NCBI GenBank assembly: GCA_038213375.1
Contig: JBBQTB010000014.1
Coordinates: 58,453-122,452 of the forward strand
Source of the DNA: JAAUTT01 sp038213375
GTDB lineage: Bacteria; Bacteroidota; Bacteroidia; Bacteroidales; JAAUTT01
Direction of reading: 5' to 3'
Length of the DNA: 64,000 nt
A model generated the notes under the pieces. That model was not told where the DNA came from and ran no database searches. It was given only the letters and a program-made list of their open reading frames with translations. Shown here piece by piece: positions 8,717-18,587 of the stretch (the stretch's first letter is position 1; the number at the start of each line of letters is the position of its first letter). The position numbers and the translations under genes were made by a program.

Positions 8717-10516
8717 TCATTTATTTAAGAATCTCCTTAGGGCCTCAATATAGTAAATTAGTGGATACATTGCTTCATCGTACCACAAAGCCGCAAAGTA
8801 TAATCCAATTGGCGCCGAGGTAAATTTAAGATTTTTTGTTTCATTCTCTAACCAGCTTAATCCCTGAATGCAAGCTGATTCGTTGCTAGAAACCAAAGCG
8901 CTTATTGCTAACGATGTTTCTTCAAGACTTGGTTTACTATCTATTGCTCCACCCCAACTGCCATCATTGTTTTGTTGTGTTACGAGATAAATTCGGGCTT
9001 TATCAAGCATTTGTTCGAGGGTGGATCTGAATGATAGACTAAGACACCTGCAAGAAATGCAATCCACCAAATAAATAGAAACTTTGGCAGTACCATAAAC
9101 CGGATTCGTTTGATTGCTGGTGTGTTGATTTCCAAACCAAAGAGGAAGCCAATAGCCACTGGTATTTTGCGCTTTCCGAAGAAAATATGAAGCTTTTACA
9201 GCACTTTTAAAAAAGGATTTATATACTTTGGGTGTGAGTGTATCTCCGAGTTTTTCCATAGTGAGGATAAATGCTGCAAATGCATGTCCAGTGATGTCGG
9301 CGCTGCTGCTATCGAACGGAAGCCTTCCCCAGCCTTTGCAGAAGGTGGGAAAACCTCCATCGCTATTTTGAAGGCCAATAAGCCATTTACATCCGTTTAT
9401 GATCGCTTCTGTTTCCTCATTTTTCCCGGTATACATTTGCAAAAGGGCAATAATTGCTCCGGAAGTATCATCGGCATCAGGCACCGAACCGGTATAATTT
9501 GTCCAACCCCAGCCACCGGGTTTAGTTCCGTTAAACGGATGCTTTTCCTTATTCTGAATATTTAGCAAATGGTTCCTCAGATTTTCAACCGACTCCACAG
9601 GTAATGATTGATATAAGTTTGGTCCAAGCGCTTTAATACTCAGTGTAGTTACCCAAGTTGACAAATCGGTATCGATGGGCCAGCTTCCATCCGGCCGTTG
9701 TTGCTTTTCCAAAAAGATCATACCCTTTTTAATTACCGCAGGGCAATCGGTATTACCAGCCAAAAGTGCCATGCATACAAAAGCACTTAAAGGAATAGCT
9801 TCGAGGAATCCACCACTTTCAGGCACCATTTTAGTTAGTTTTTTCAAGGCCGGAGCGATGGATTTTTGCCTGATAAAACGGAATAATAAATTTCGTTTCG
9901 TCCGTTTCTTAAAAATAAATATACCCACTGCTACCAGTGCCGGAATGGCATAACTTACTACCTCCAAATTAAAAAATCTGTACCATGAAGCAGGCAATAA
10001 AGTAAATTCGAATGGTAATTGCGGTAAGCGATTGCAGGCTTCTTCGTTCAAAACTCCACAGATTACAAGCATGGACAAAATAGGCACTGAAAAGGTGTAA
10101 TCATGTCCATAAAATTTTAAAACGGATGAGGTTAAATTATTCGAATAAAAACGGATTTGTTGTGTTTCGAGGTAATTTTCAATTCCGTTTAATGCATTTT
10201 TTCTTGATGTTTCATCGTTACAACAATAGCTGATTGCAGCATAGCAAAGGAGGGATGTGCTTACATTGCTTTTACTTTCAGGAGTATCGCCAAATCCACC
10301 GTTGTTATTAACATTGGCAAAAAGCCAACTCAATCCGGAATCGATTTTCTCCCCGAATCCGTTATTCTTATGTAATTTTAAGGCAACCATTGCCACCGAT
10401 GTAGCCAATGCACTTGATGAAAGTCTGCCTGTCCAGAATCCATCGGCATTTAGTTGATCCGTTAGAAGTTGCGAAAGGTAAAGAAACTGAATGTTCGGCA
10501 ATTCTTTTGAAGCCAC
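8717..10516 (-). CDS. Class II terpene cyclase-like protein (squalene-hopene cyclase family)
   Basis: This 599-residue protein has repeated QW-type motifs (QLNADGFWTG, NNNGGFGDTPE, QQRPDGSWPIDTD, QNSDGGFPTF, QNTSGYWLPL, QNNDGSWGGAI) of the squalene-cyclase/prenyltransferase alpha-alpha toroid fold. Residues 346-351, P-D347-A-D349-D350-T, match the catalytic DxDD acid of class II cyclases (PDVDDT in squalene-hopene cyclase), and SSADITGHAF further on matches SSxDVTxH. Length is close to the family's roughly 630. A hydrophobic segment near residues 186-202 suggests membrane contact. It begins with GTG and heads the first minus-strand cluster. The substrate could be squalene or another polyprenyl chain. 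No squalene synthase is present in the window. Confidence 0.85.
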   Translation of the reverse strand: MASKELPNIQFLYLSQLLTDQLNADGFWTGRLSSSALATSVAMVALKLHKNNGFGEKIDSGLSWLFANVNNNGGFGDTPESKSNVSTSLLCYAAISYCCNDETSRKNALNGIENYLETQQIRFYSNNLTSSVLKFYGHDYTFSVPILSMLVICGVLNEEACNRLPQLPFEFTLLPASWYRFFNLEVVSYAIPALVAVGIFIFKKRTKRNLLFRFIRQKSIAPALKKLTKMVPESGGFLEAIPLSAFVCMALLAGNTDCPAVIKKGMIFLEKQQRPDGSWPIDTDLSTWVTTLSIKALGPNLYQSLPVESVENLRNHLLNIQNKEKHPFNGTKPGGWGWTNYTGSVPDADDTSGAIIALLQMYTGKNEETEAIINGCKWLIGLQNSDGGFPTFCKGWGRLPFDSSSADITGHAFAAFILTMEKLGDTLTPKVYKSFFKSAVKASYFLRKAQNTSGYWLPLWFGNQHTSNQTNPVYGTAKVSIYLVDCISCRCLSLSFRSTLEQMLDKARIYLVTQQNNDGSWGGAIDSKPSLEETSLAISALVSSNESACIQGLSWLENETKNLKFTSAPIGLYFAALWYDEAMYPLIYYIEALRRFLNK

Positions 10517-10694
10517 GGTGGTGTTTATAATTAGTGGACAAGATTACTATTTTTTTTGGAATTCTAATAATTGCCTTTTTTCTATATTCAGTTATCCTTT
10601 CAACAATAGGATGATGATTGATTTCAATTGCCAGAGTTTGCAAAAGCTAATTATTTTCCATTACCATAAAATGTCAATTAGCCATAAAAACTTA

Positions 10695-10702
10695 TATATT
10701 TG
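10695..10702 (+). promoter_or_regulatory. Bacteroidota-type -7 box of the tRNA-Arg gene
   Basis: TATATTTG fits the Bacteroidota -7 consensus TAnnTTTG and ends 11 bases before the mature tRNA 5' end, the right distance for a short leader. No clear TTTG -33 box is visible about 19 bases upstream. Confidence 0.5.
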
Positions 10703-10713
10703 CAGCGAATTTC

Positions 10714-10785
10714 AGTTCCATAGTTCAATGGATAGAACGACAGTTTCCTAAACTGTAAATTCGGGTTCGATTCCCGGTGGGACTA
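10714..10785 (+). tRNA. tRNA-Arg (anticodon CCT)
   Basis: The 72 bases fold as a complete cloverleaf. The acceptor AGTTCCA pairs with TGGGACT with one G-T wobble. The D stem is GTTC/GAAC, the anticodon stem ACAGT/ACTGT with loop TTCCTAA gives CCT at 34-36, and the T stem TCGGG/CCCGG has loop TTCGATT. The discriminator is A and CCA is not encoded, as is usual in this phylum. The tRNA reads the AGG codon. No integrase or attachment-site repeat was seen beside it. Confidence 0.95.
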
Positions 10786-11204
10786 CAAGTATTTAATTTA
10801 AAAGACTTTCCAACCAATCTTTACAGACATAGTAAAATTTTTAGTTGCGTTTATAGTTGCGGTATTAAGCAAATTTAACAAATATATCCTATAATAGGGA
10901 AATTTGTCGCACACCCTCCAAAGCCGGCTTCATTTAAAATTAACACGGTAATAACTTCATTGCTCAATTTTGTTCTATCTTAAAAATAATTTAAATACTC
11001 CTTGAATTTTTCTTCTAAATTTGCTCTCATGCTCATTGAAGTTTAGAGTTATACTTCTTGTTTTTTTGTTGATGTATAAAAGTATAATCTTTCTTCTCAA
11101 AAATGGAATTTTATCGTAAACCGATCTTTTGAAGGATAGAAAGATAATGAAGATGTGGCATTTGAGAAAATAACTGATGAATGGAAAAATTAAATTCGCG
11201 TAAA
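10786..11204 (+). other. Intergenic stretch between tRNA-Arg and sbcD
   Basis: About 420 AT-rich bases with no convincing gene. A short frame just before sbcD (about 11080-11200) reads SSQKWNFIVNRSFEG, then a stop, then KDNEDVAFEKITDEWKN, which looks protein-like. It may be a gene remnant, but I recognise no family. Confidence 0.4.
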
Positions 11205-12437
11205 ATGAAACTCCTCCATACCGCCGATTGGCATATAGGTCAAACCTTTTATGAATATGACAGAACTTATGAACATCAGAAATTTTTAGAATGGCTTACA
11301 GTTACCATTACCGAAAAAGAAATAGACGTATTGCTAATATGTGGCGACGTTTTCGATGTGTCCAATCCGGCAGCACCATCTGTTGCCATGTTCTATAAGT
11401 TTTTAATGAAATCGGTTAAATTGCGCCCAAACCTCCAAATTATTATTATTGCGGGCAATCACGACTCGCCGGCTCGTTTGGAAGCGCCAAAACCATTGTT
11501 GGAATCATCCAACATAACTATTATTGGAAATGTAGAAAATAATGACAGATTAATAAACTACGAAAAAATAATTGTTCCTATAAAAAACAATGCCGACGAA
11601 ACAAAGGTATGGTGCATAGCAATGCCCTATTTACGACCTGGTGATTATCCTTCAATTGCAAATGCTGGCGCTTCCTACGCTGATAGCATTGCTGCTATAT
11701 ACAATGAAGCTTATGCACAGACGTTAACAAAGAGACATGCCGGTGAAGCTGTTATCGCTTTGGGTCACCTTCACACGTTAGATGCTGAAGTATCAGAAAA
11801 TGACAAGAGTGAACGTTTAATAATGGGAGGAGTTGAATTTGTCCCGGTTTCAGTTTTCCACGACAATATCGTTTATACAGCACTTGGGCACATACATAAA
11901 GCCCAGAAAATAGGGGGTAGAGAAAATATCCGCTACTCCGGCAGCCCATTGCCCATGTCATTTTCGGAGGTGAATTATAAGCATCAGGTAATTTATTTTG
12001 AGATTGAAGGGGAACAAGCTAAAAATATTCATTCAATAGAAATTCCAATCACTGTAAAGTTATTGCGAGTGCCCTCAGTACCTAAGCTTTTGAATGAGGT
12101 ATTACATGAATTAAACCAGTTATCTGAGGCAACCGAAATGGAAAACCCTCCATTTCTGGAAGTTCGTGTTTTACTCGATGGCCCCGAACCATCACTTAGA
12201 CATCAAATTGAAACTGTTTTAATAAATAAGAATGTTCGTTTGGCCAAAATTGATGTTAAATATCCTGTGGGTAATAATTTTGAAGAAGAGGTGATGTCAT
12301 ACGAAAAATTACAAGAATTGCAGCCGGTTAATGTTTTTAACCGAATTTATAAATCACGCTATAATAGTGAAACTCCTGAAGAATTGCTGTCACTCTTTAA
12401 TCAGGTTTCCAATGAGATAAGTTTAAAAGATAATTAG
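11205..12437 (+). CDS. sbcD: Exonuclease subunit SbcD (Mre11-like)
   Basis: A calcineurin-like phosphoesterase of about 410 residues with the full set of Mre11/SbcD metal motifs: MKLLHTADWHIGQ at the start, then CGDVFD, AGNHDSP, ALGHLHT and ALGHIHK. The C-terminal capping domain follows. With SbcC it forms a nuclease that opens hairpins and processes DNA ends during repair and palindrome control. The ATG at 11205 gives the classic start. An in-frame ATG at 11181 would add eight residues. The stop is three bases before the sbcC start, so the pair is translationally linked. Confidence 0.95.
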   Translation: MKLLHTADWHIGQTFYEYDRTYEHQKFLEWLTVTITEKEIDVLLICGDVFDVSNPAAPSVAMFYKFLMKSVKLRPNLQIIIIAGNHDSPARLEAPKPLLESSNITIIGNVENNDRLINYEKIIVPIKNNADETKVWCIAMPYLRPGDYPSIANAGASYADSIAAIYNEAYAQTLTKRHAGEAVIALGHLHTLDAEVSENDKSERLIMGGVEFVPVSVFHDNIVYTALGHIHKAQKIGGRENIRYSGSPLPMSFSEVNYKHQVIYFEIEGEQAKNIHSIEIPITVKLLRVPSVPKLLNEVLHELNQLSEATEMENPPFLEVRVLLDGPEPSLRHQIETVLINKNVRLAKIDVKYPVGNNFEEEVMSYEKLQELQPVNVFNRIYKSRYNSETPEELLSLFNQVSNEISLKDN

Positions 12438-12440
12438 GTC

Positions 12441-15400
12441 ATGAAAATATTAGCAATACGTTTAAAAAATTTAGCCTCGTTGGAAGGGGTCTTTGAAATT
12501 GATTTTTCAAAGGAACCACTTAAATCTGCCGGTATATTTGCAATTACCGGACCAACGGGCGCGGGGAAATCAACTTTGCTTGATGCTCTATGTTTAGCTT
12601 TGTTTTCGAAGACTCCCCGACATGTTGATGCAAAGGAATCTGGAATTGAATTGCAGGATGGAAATAACAAAATAAACCAAGGCGATATTAGGGGAATTTT
12701 ACGGAAAGGATGCACAGATGGGTTTGCTGAAGTTGAATTTATTGGAATTGATGGAAATACATACAAATCTAGCTGGTCGGTGCGAAGAGCACGTAATCGG
12801 ATTGATGGCAGCCTTCAGGCTGATGCAGTAGAGCTTACAAATCTGAATACAAATACAGTTTATCCCGAAAAGAAAACCGAGACCCTTAATGAAATTGTAA
12901 GGTTAGTTGGTTTAAATTACGAGCAATTTACACGATCAGTACTTCTTGCCCAAGGTGATTTTACTGCTTTTTTAAAAGCCGATAAAGATGAGAAATCCTC
13001 ATTACTCGAAAAACTTACCGGTACTGATATCTATTCGGAAATATCCAAACGCACATATGAAAAAAGCAAGCAGGCAGAGCTGGAATTGACCGGTTTACGA
13101 AAACAGATGGAAGGTATTACATTGTTGACTACCGATGAATTGCAACTATTTAATGAACAGAAAGTGGCGCTTGATAAAAAGGAGAGTGATTTAAAAGTTG
13201 AACTTGATCAAATTTTAACTGAAATCAATTGGAATACCACACTTGCTGAATTAAGGCAGAGTAAGGACCAATCTGAAATGGAATGGAATCTATCAAAAAA
13301 AGAAAAAGACGATGCCGCTGAAAAAATAAAAAATTTTGTTCTGATCGAAAGCGCTCAAAGTGCTAGAAGTCTATTTGAAGTCAGAGAAGGTGTTAAAAAT
13401 TTATTGCTTCAGAAATCAAATGAATTGTACGTTTTACTAGTCAGAATCAAAGCATTAAATGATAAGTTGTTTGGTGCAATTACAAACTTAACCAATGCGG
13501 AAACCGATTTTTCTAAAAATGAAACTGATTATAAAAATGCCCTACCTGATATTGATAAAGCAAAAAACACAGACACGCTTATTACTGAAAAAAAGAACCA
13601 AATAGTATTAGCAACAAATGAATACAATGAAGCTAATGCAAAAAAGGTTAAACATTTAACCTTACTTCAATCGAAAGAAACGGAAATTATTACGTTAGCT
13701 ATAGAAACAGATGAGCTTACTAAATGGAAAAATAAAAATCTCACCAACCAAAAAATTGCTGAAAATATAACCTTTATTTTATCAAAATTAACGGATGCTG
13801 ACAAATTGATGTTTCAGCAAAAAACAATTTTGGGTGCAATAGAACAGGGAAGACTAAAAATTAAAAAATCTTCTGATGATATTGATATCCTTGAAAACAA
13901 TTTTGGTTTTAAAGGTAGTGCACTTCAGGAATTAAATGCTACTTTTCAGCTTCAACTAAATCAATTACAAGCAATACCAATCGATGAAATTAGAAGCAAA
14001 CTTGGTATTCTCGCAAAATCATCTGAAGAAAATATTAATGCCAAAAGTTGTTGGGAATTACTCTATGCCACCCAACTCGAATATAGTAAAATCCAGACAA
14101 AATTACGCGATACAAATAAGGATATTGAAGTAAGCATATTGAAATTAGCCTCGTTGAATGGTATTCTTCAAGAAGCCTCAATTAAAAAAGAACAAACTGA
14201 AAAATTGCTATCCAAAGCTATATTGGAAACTACTGAAAATGTTGAATCCTTGCGCACTCAACTAATAGAAGGAGAGCCATGCCCGGTTTGTGGGAGCGAA
14301 CATCATCCTTATGCAAAGGATAATAAGACATTGCATACTATTCTTGATGGGCTAAAACTTGAGTTTCAAAAGTGTGCCCTCAATTATGAGCAATTATTGA
14401 AAGACCAAAGCAGTCAGGATCAGTTATGCAAAAGTTTAGAAAAAGAGAGTGCTTCAATTGTATTTGAAGCCGAATTAATTTCAGAACAAATAAAGAATCG
14501 TGACCAAAAGTGGCAGGCTTGCAATCCAAATAAAAAATATTCTGAATTGCCGGATAATGAGCGATTGGCCTGGTTTGATGCTGAAATAAATGATATTAAA
14601 AATAATGTAATCGAAATTCAAAAAAAAATAGATAGTTACGATAGACTCAAAAATACCACTGATCTGCAAAAGAAAGATGTTGACAAACTTAACAATGAGC
14701 TTTCTGAAACTCAACAATCACTACAGGACGCTCAAAGAGATAAACTAACTTATAGCGCTGAATTGACAAGATTGGAGGGTGAATTAAATACATGCAAGAT
14801 AAGTGCATCTGATGTTATAAATATTTTAAAACCTTATTTCAATAACCTGGAATGGAAGGATAAATGGCAAATGGAACCTGTTGTTTTTGAAGAACGGCTG
14901 AAATTGTTTGCAGAAGAATGGAATGAAAAGATCAAATTATTAGATTCAGATATCAACAAGCAGAGTGTTTTAGAAACAGAACTTAAAGGCCTGAATAAGC
15001 AAAAAGATGATTTTGAAGCTTCTGTTAACAGCTCTGGTGATAAACTAGCGGATTTGGCAGAAAATCTGAATTTACTCATTCAAGAACGAAAGAAGTTATT
15101 TAACGGTGATGAAATTGCTGTAGTGGAAAAGCATTTTAAAAAAGCGATAGAAGATACACAAACTGCTGTAACATCTTTCAAATCTGAAAAAAATAAACTG
15201 AATGATGAAATCACCAAAACCAACGGTAGCATTGAACAATTGAACCAGGACATCTCAACTTTTAGTCAAAAGCTGGACGAACATTCATCTAATATTCTTG
15301 CCTGGATTAGCAATTACAATGTAATTAACCAACAACAGCTATCAGAAGAAATTCTAAATCAACTTTTGGCTTATACAACCGAATGGATTTCAGAAGAAAG

Positions 15401-16178
15401 GTTGTTTTTAAGAAACTTAGACCTGTCAATAACCAGCATAAAAGCAACATTTGATGAACGGAAATTGCAGTGGGAAGCTCATTTACAAAAGAAATTATCA
15501 AACCGTACTATCGATGAATTGCAATTGAGTCAGAAAGAAGTTAACGCAAATATTAGTTCCGCTGTTACTGAAAAAAATGAGATTGAATTTAAACTAAGGC
15601 AAGATACCGGGAATAAAAAGCAAGTTGGTAACCTTCTATCTGAAATTAGCGCCAAACAAAGTAGTTTTGCAAACTGGCAAAAGCTAAATGAATTAATAGG
15701 ATCGGCCGATGGAAAAAAATTCAGACAAATTGCGCAGGAATATACCTTAGATATTTTACTGGGCTTTGCCAATATTCATTTGCAACTTTTGGCTAAGCGT
15801 TACAAATTAGCAAGAATCCCCGATACCTTGGCCTTACAAGTACTTGATAAGGATATGGGCGACGAGATCCGTTCTGTTCACTCCTTGTCAGGAGGTGAAT
15901 CGTTTCTTGTTTCACTTGCTTTAGCTTTAGCCCTGGCATCATTATCTTCCAACAAAATGAAGGTTGAATCTTTATTTATTGATGAGGGGTTCGGTTCACT
16001 TGATCCGGCAACTCTGAGCATTGCAATGGATGCATTGGAATGTTTACACAATCAAGGCAGGAAGGTGGGAGTAATTTCGCATGTACAAGAAATGACAGAA
16101 CGCATACAAACCCAAATTAGGGTTTCGAAACTTTCCAGTGGTAAGAGTAAGTTGGAAATTACAGGTATGCTGGTTTAG
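12441..16178 (+). CDS. sbcC: Exonuclease subunit SbcC (Rad50-like SMC ATPase)
   Basis: This 1,245-residue protein has the Rad50/SbcC plan. A Walker A GPTGAGKS lies at residues 37-44. Two long coiled coils are separated by a zinc hook, C614-P-V-C617. The ABC signature LSGGES is near 1149, and the Walker B FIDEGFGSLDP has D1181/E1182. The head hydrolyses ATP and the hook joins two arms, gating SbcD nuclease access to DNA. The length is typical for Bacteroidota SbcC. It ends one base before the stop of the convergent oxidoreductase gene. No terminator-like hairpin separates them. Confidence 0.95.
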   Translation: MKILAIRLKNLASLEGVFEIDFSKEPLKSAGIFAITGPTGAGKSTLLDALCLALFSKTPRHVDAKESGIELQDGNNKINQGDIRGILRKGCTDGFAEVEFIGIDGNTYKSSWSVRRARNRIDGSLQADAVELTNLNTNTVYPEKKTETLNEIVRLVGLNYEQFTRSVLLAQGDFTAFLKADKDEKSSLLEKLTGTDIYSEISKRTYEKSKQAELELTGLRKQMEGITLLTTDELQLFNEQKVALDKKESDLKVELDQILTEINWNTTLAELRQSKDQSEMEWNLSKKEKDDAAEKIKNFVLIESAQSARSLFEVREGVKNLLLQKSNELYVLLVRIKALNDKLFGAITNLTNAETDFSKNETDYKNALPDIDKAKNTDTLITEKKNQIVLATNEYNEANAKKVKHLTLLQSKETEIITLAIETDELTKWKNKNLTNQKIAENITFILSKLTDADKLMFQQKTILGAIEQGRLKIKKSSDDIDILENNFGFKGSALQELNATFQLQLNQLQAIPIDEIRSKLGILAKSSEENINAKSCWELLYATQLEYSKIQTKLRDTNKDIEVSILKLASLNGILQEASIKKEQTEKLLSKAILETTENVESLRTQLIEGEPCPVCGSEHHPYAKDNKTLHTILDGLKLEFQKCALNYEQLLKDQSSQDQLCKSLEKESASIVFEAELISEQIKNRDQKWQACNPNKKYSELPDNERLAWFDAEINDIKNNVIEIQKKIDSYDRLKNTTDLQKKDVDKLNNELSETQQSLQDAQRDKLTYSAELTRLEGELNTCKISASDVINILKPYFNNLEWKDKWQMEPVVFEERLKLFAEEWNEKIKLLDSDINKQSVLETELKGLNKQKDDFEASVNSSGDKLADLAENLNLLIQERKKLFNGDEIAVVEKHFKKAIEDTQTAVTSFKSEKNKLNDEITKTNGSIEQLNQDISTFSQKLDEHSSNILAWISNYNVINQQQLSEEILNQLLAYTTEWISEERLFLRNLDLSITSIKATFDERKLQWEAHLQKKLSNRTIDELQLSQKEVNANISSAVTEKNEIEFKLRQDTGNKKQVGNLLSEISAKQSSFANWQKLNELIGSADGKKFRQIAQEYTLDILLGFANIHLQLLAKRYKLARIPDTLALQVLDKDMGDEIRSVHSLSGGESFLVSLALALALASLSSNKMKVESLFIDEGFGSLDPATLSIAMDALECLHNQGRKVGVISHVQEMTERIQTQIRVSKLSSGKSKLEITGMLV

Positions 16179-16179
16179 G

Positions 16180-17271
16180 TTATTCTAATCCTAACCGGAA
16201 GGTTTTCATATACATTGCTGCTTCTCTCACTAATCTTTGAACCGCAAGTCCATGTTTTAAATCTGGAATAAAGGACTGATTGTCGATGCCGGTTAGAAAT
16301 TGATAATGGGCATGAAACATCGATCGCAGCCATCCACCCGGAACATGCGCCGAAGGAAAAGTGGTTTCCGGTAAAAAATTGCTCCCAGAAAATACGTCAA
16401 CCCAATGTCCGTCTTTTTCCAGAAAATATTTTATTTGATCGGGCAATTGTGATGAAAATTTAATAGCGCCTTTTTCATAGTAAATCTCGAAGGCCAGCAA
16501 ATCACCTGTGCCTGAACTTACCCTGCTTGCTGATATTGTGCCTACAGCGCCTGTTTTTTGTTCATACAATGATATTTCAGAATATAGGTCTGAATCTCTT
16601 GACACATCAGGAAAGGAACCGCCTTGCAATGCATGAACAATTTTTAAGTCGTCACCTAAAAAAGCGATTGCTAAACTAATGGCATGCGAACCAAGATCGG
16701 CCATTGCCCCGCCATCCGGGGCCGGGGTGAGCCTGCTTGTGCGCTTTTCACGATACGAGGATTTCAAATAATCGCTGTGCTTAAGTGTGAAATTGAAATG
16801 AATTGGTGAACCAAAATCATTACAATTTTTTATGTTTAGCGCTTCACGAACCGCCGACATCTGTAATAGCTGAAACCCTACCTGAATTTGTTTATCCTTA
16901 GTTGCTTTATTAAGTAATTCTGTCATTTTCTGTTCCTCATCAAGCGACGAACATACCGGTTTCTCCAAATATATTTTCGTTACTCCAGTCATTTCAAGCG
17001 CTGCCTCCAAATGAGTAAAATGTGAATTATTTGGTCCAAGGATAAATACTGTATTAATCCCGGCGTCCTTTATGAAATTCGAATAATCCAATATTTTTGT
17101 AAAACCAAACTGTTCAGCAAAAGACGCACGGCTTTCTTCATTCAAAGAAGTAACCGCCTCAAATTGAATTTTGGGTACCTGTGGATAATAAAACTTTAGA
17201 GAGTTTAGTGAAAGGGCATGGGCTTTGGCGATACCTCCAGCGCCTATAAATCCGATAGTTATTTTTTGCAT
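16180..17271 (-). CDS. Gfo/Idh/MocA family oxidoreductase
   Basis: A 363-residue cytoplasmic protein with an N-terminal Rossmann dinucleotide fold (IGFIGAGGIAKAHALSL) and the family's EKP block (KIYLEKPVCSSLDEE, near residue 100). The C-terminal alpha/beta domain includes PDGGAMADLGSHAISLAIAF, where the GxHxID-like histidine is expected. The family oxidises or reduces sugars, inositols or related polyols with NAD(P). The exact substrate cannot be read from the sequence and no sugar operon surrounds it. It is transcribed toward sbcC and looks monocistronic. Confidence 0.88.
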   Translation of the reverse strand: MQKITIGFIGAGGIAKAHALSLNSLKFYYPQVPKIQFEAVTSLNEESRASFAEQFGFTKILDYSNFIKDAGINTVFILGPNNSHFTHLEAALEMTGVTKIYLEKPVCSSLDEEQKMTELLNKATKDKQIQVGFQLLQMSAVREALNIKNCNDFGSPIHFNFTLKHSDYLKSSYREKRTSRLTPAPDGGAMADLGSHAISLAIAFLGDDLKIVHALQGGSFPDVSRDSDLYSEISLYEQKTGAVGTISASRVSSGTGDLLAFEIYYEKGAIKFSSQLPDQIKYFLEKDGHWVDVFSGSNFLPETTFPSAHVPGGWLRSMFHAHYQFLTGIDNQSFIPDLKHGLAVQRLVREAAMYMKTFRLGLE

Positions 17272-17612
17272 ATGTACTGAATAAATAGCTTTTGAACAAA
17301 TAAGATAACGAAAACTAAAATAAGCTATTTTTCTTTGGATTAAGATATTCCAAATTTCTTATTTCTACTTTTTGGATATTTGAATATCAGATAGTAAACG
17401 TATTTACAACAAAATTAAGCTCTTATGGGAAAAATAATTAAAATACATACGGATGATTTCGAGGTAATCAAACAGCTTCTTTTCTCAGAAAATTGATCAA
17501 AAGTTGTTGATCACCTTTTGTATTTAACTTTTTAGTTTTCTATTTGTTTGATGAGAATCATTATTTTAATTTTGTTTCTCTTGCACTATTAATTATTAAA
17601 CTAAAAAGCTTT
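17272..17612 (+). other. Intergenic stretch between oxidoreductase and MBL hydrolase
   Basis: An AT-rich divergent intergenic region of 341 bases. It contains only a 23-codon ATG frame at 17425-17496 that resembles no family I know. It presumably carries promoters for both flanking genes. I could not place -33 and -7 boxes with confidence. Confidence 0.4.
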
Positions 17613-18338
17613 ATGAAATCAACAGTTCTTTCAACCATTTTCATGATTTCGGTCATTTTTCATGCATCTGGGCAAACTAGTTTTGGGCATGACGAATTTG
17701 AGACATCGAAAGGTAAACTTACGATATATTTTATCGGACATGGATCCTTGATGTTTGATTTTAGCGGTAAAATTGTTTATGTTGATCCATGGTCAAAATT
17801 GGCAGATTATTCAACACTTCCCAAGGCAGATATTATTTTGGTGACTCATCAGCACGGTGATCATCTGGACTCAGTCGCTATTAGCAAAATAATAAAATCA
17901 AACAGCCAGATCGTTGAAAATAGCGCTGTATTCGACATACTAAAACATGGGACGGTGATGAAGAATAACGATAAAAAATCCATTGAAGGTATAGAAATAG
18001 AAGCAGTTCCGGCGTACAACACCACTACAGATAAAGAAAAATTTCATCCAAAAGGTCGAGACAATGGTTTTGTTTTAACTTTTGGTAATAAGCGGGTTTA
18101 TGTGGCAGGAGATACTGAAGATATTCCTGAAATGGCCGCACTAAAAAATATTGATATCGCTTTTTTACCGATGAACCAACCATATACAATGCTTCCTGGG
18201 CAAGTTGCAAAGGCGGCACTTTCATTTAAACCTAAAATTTTATACCCTTACCATTTCGGCGAAACCGATGTTGCCAAATTAAATGAACTGTTGCCAAAAA
18301 ACTCGGGCGTCGAAATCAGGATAAGATCTCTCAAATAG
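17613..18338 (+). CDS. Exported MBL-fold metal-dependent hydrolase
   Basis: A metallo-beta-lactamase fold protein of 241 residues with a signal peptide ending near HASGQ. The zinc motif THQHGDHLD gives H79, H81, D83 and H84. A later VYVAGDTEDIPEM supplies the bridging Asp, and ILYPYHFGETD the last His. It is most like the UPF0173/UlaG-like group (YFIGHGSLMFDFSGKIVYVDPW). The frame is open from 17544, but the ATG at 17613 starts the signal peptide. The substrate is unknown. The region up to the deaminase gene holds no recognisable gene. Confidence 0.87.
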   Translation: MKSTVLSTIFMISVIFHASGQTSFGHDEFETSKGKLTIYFIGHGSLMFDFSGKIVYVDPWSKLADYSTLPKADIILVTHQHGDHLDSVAISKIIKSNSQIVENSAVFDILKHGTVMKNNDKKSIEGIEIEAVPAYNTTTDKEKFHPKGRDNGFVLTFGNKRVYVAGDTEDIPEMAALKNIDIAFLPMNQPYTMLPGQVAKAALSFKPKILYPYHFGETDVAKLNELLPKNSGVEIRIRSLK

Positions 18339-18587
18339 AAAATAACACTTTTTAATTGAAGAGACCTTGTCTATCTACCTAATAAATAGTTTTGTAATTG
18401 CTTAAGCTATTCGGATTCCGTTATGATATTATCTTCAACAATCTAATAATATAAAACTCTTTTTTCTGAATAGTTATAAACAGGGGATGCATGGAATAGT
18501 TTTACCTGAGTGTTAATAAAACCAATATATTTGTACAATTTTAAATTTATCTGGTTATAAATTATTTGTTACAAGAATTAAAACTAA

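Noticed and set aside
10368..10643. A minus-strand frame overlapping the start of the terpene-cyclase gene, with a protein-like N-terminal part
   Set aside because: It lies mostly inside the cyclase in another frame and matches no family. The cyclase frame with GTG at 10516 is complete, so a frameshifted extension is not needed.
10714..10785. tRNA-Arg as an integration site for a mobile element
   Set aside because: No integrase gene and no direct repeat of the tRNA 3' end were found in the window.
11080..11204. A protein-like stretch with a stop just ahead of sbcD
   Set aside because: No family recognised and the stretch is under 35 codons. Recorded only as a possible remnant in the intergenic entry.
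17425..17496. A 23-codon ATG frame in the gap before the MBL hydrolase
   Set aside because: Too short and without recognisable similarity or a clear ribosome binding site.
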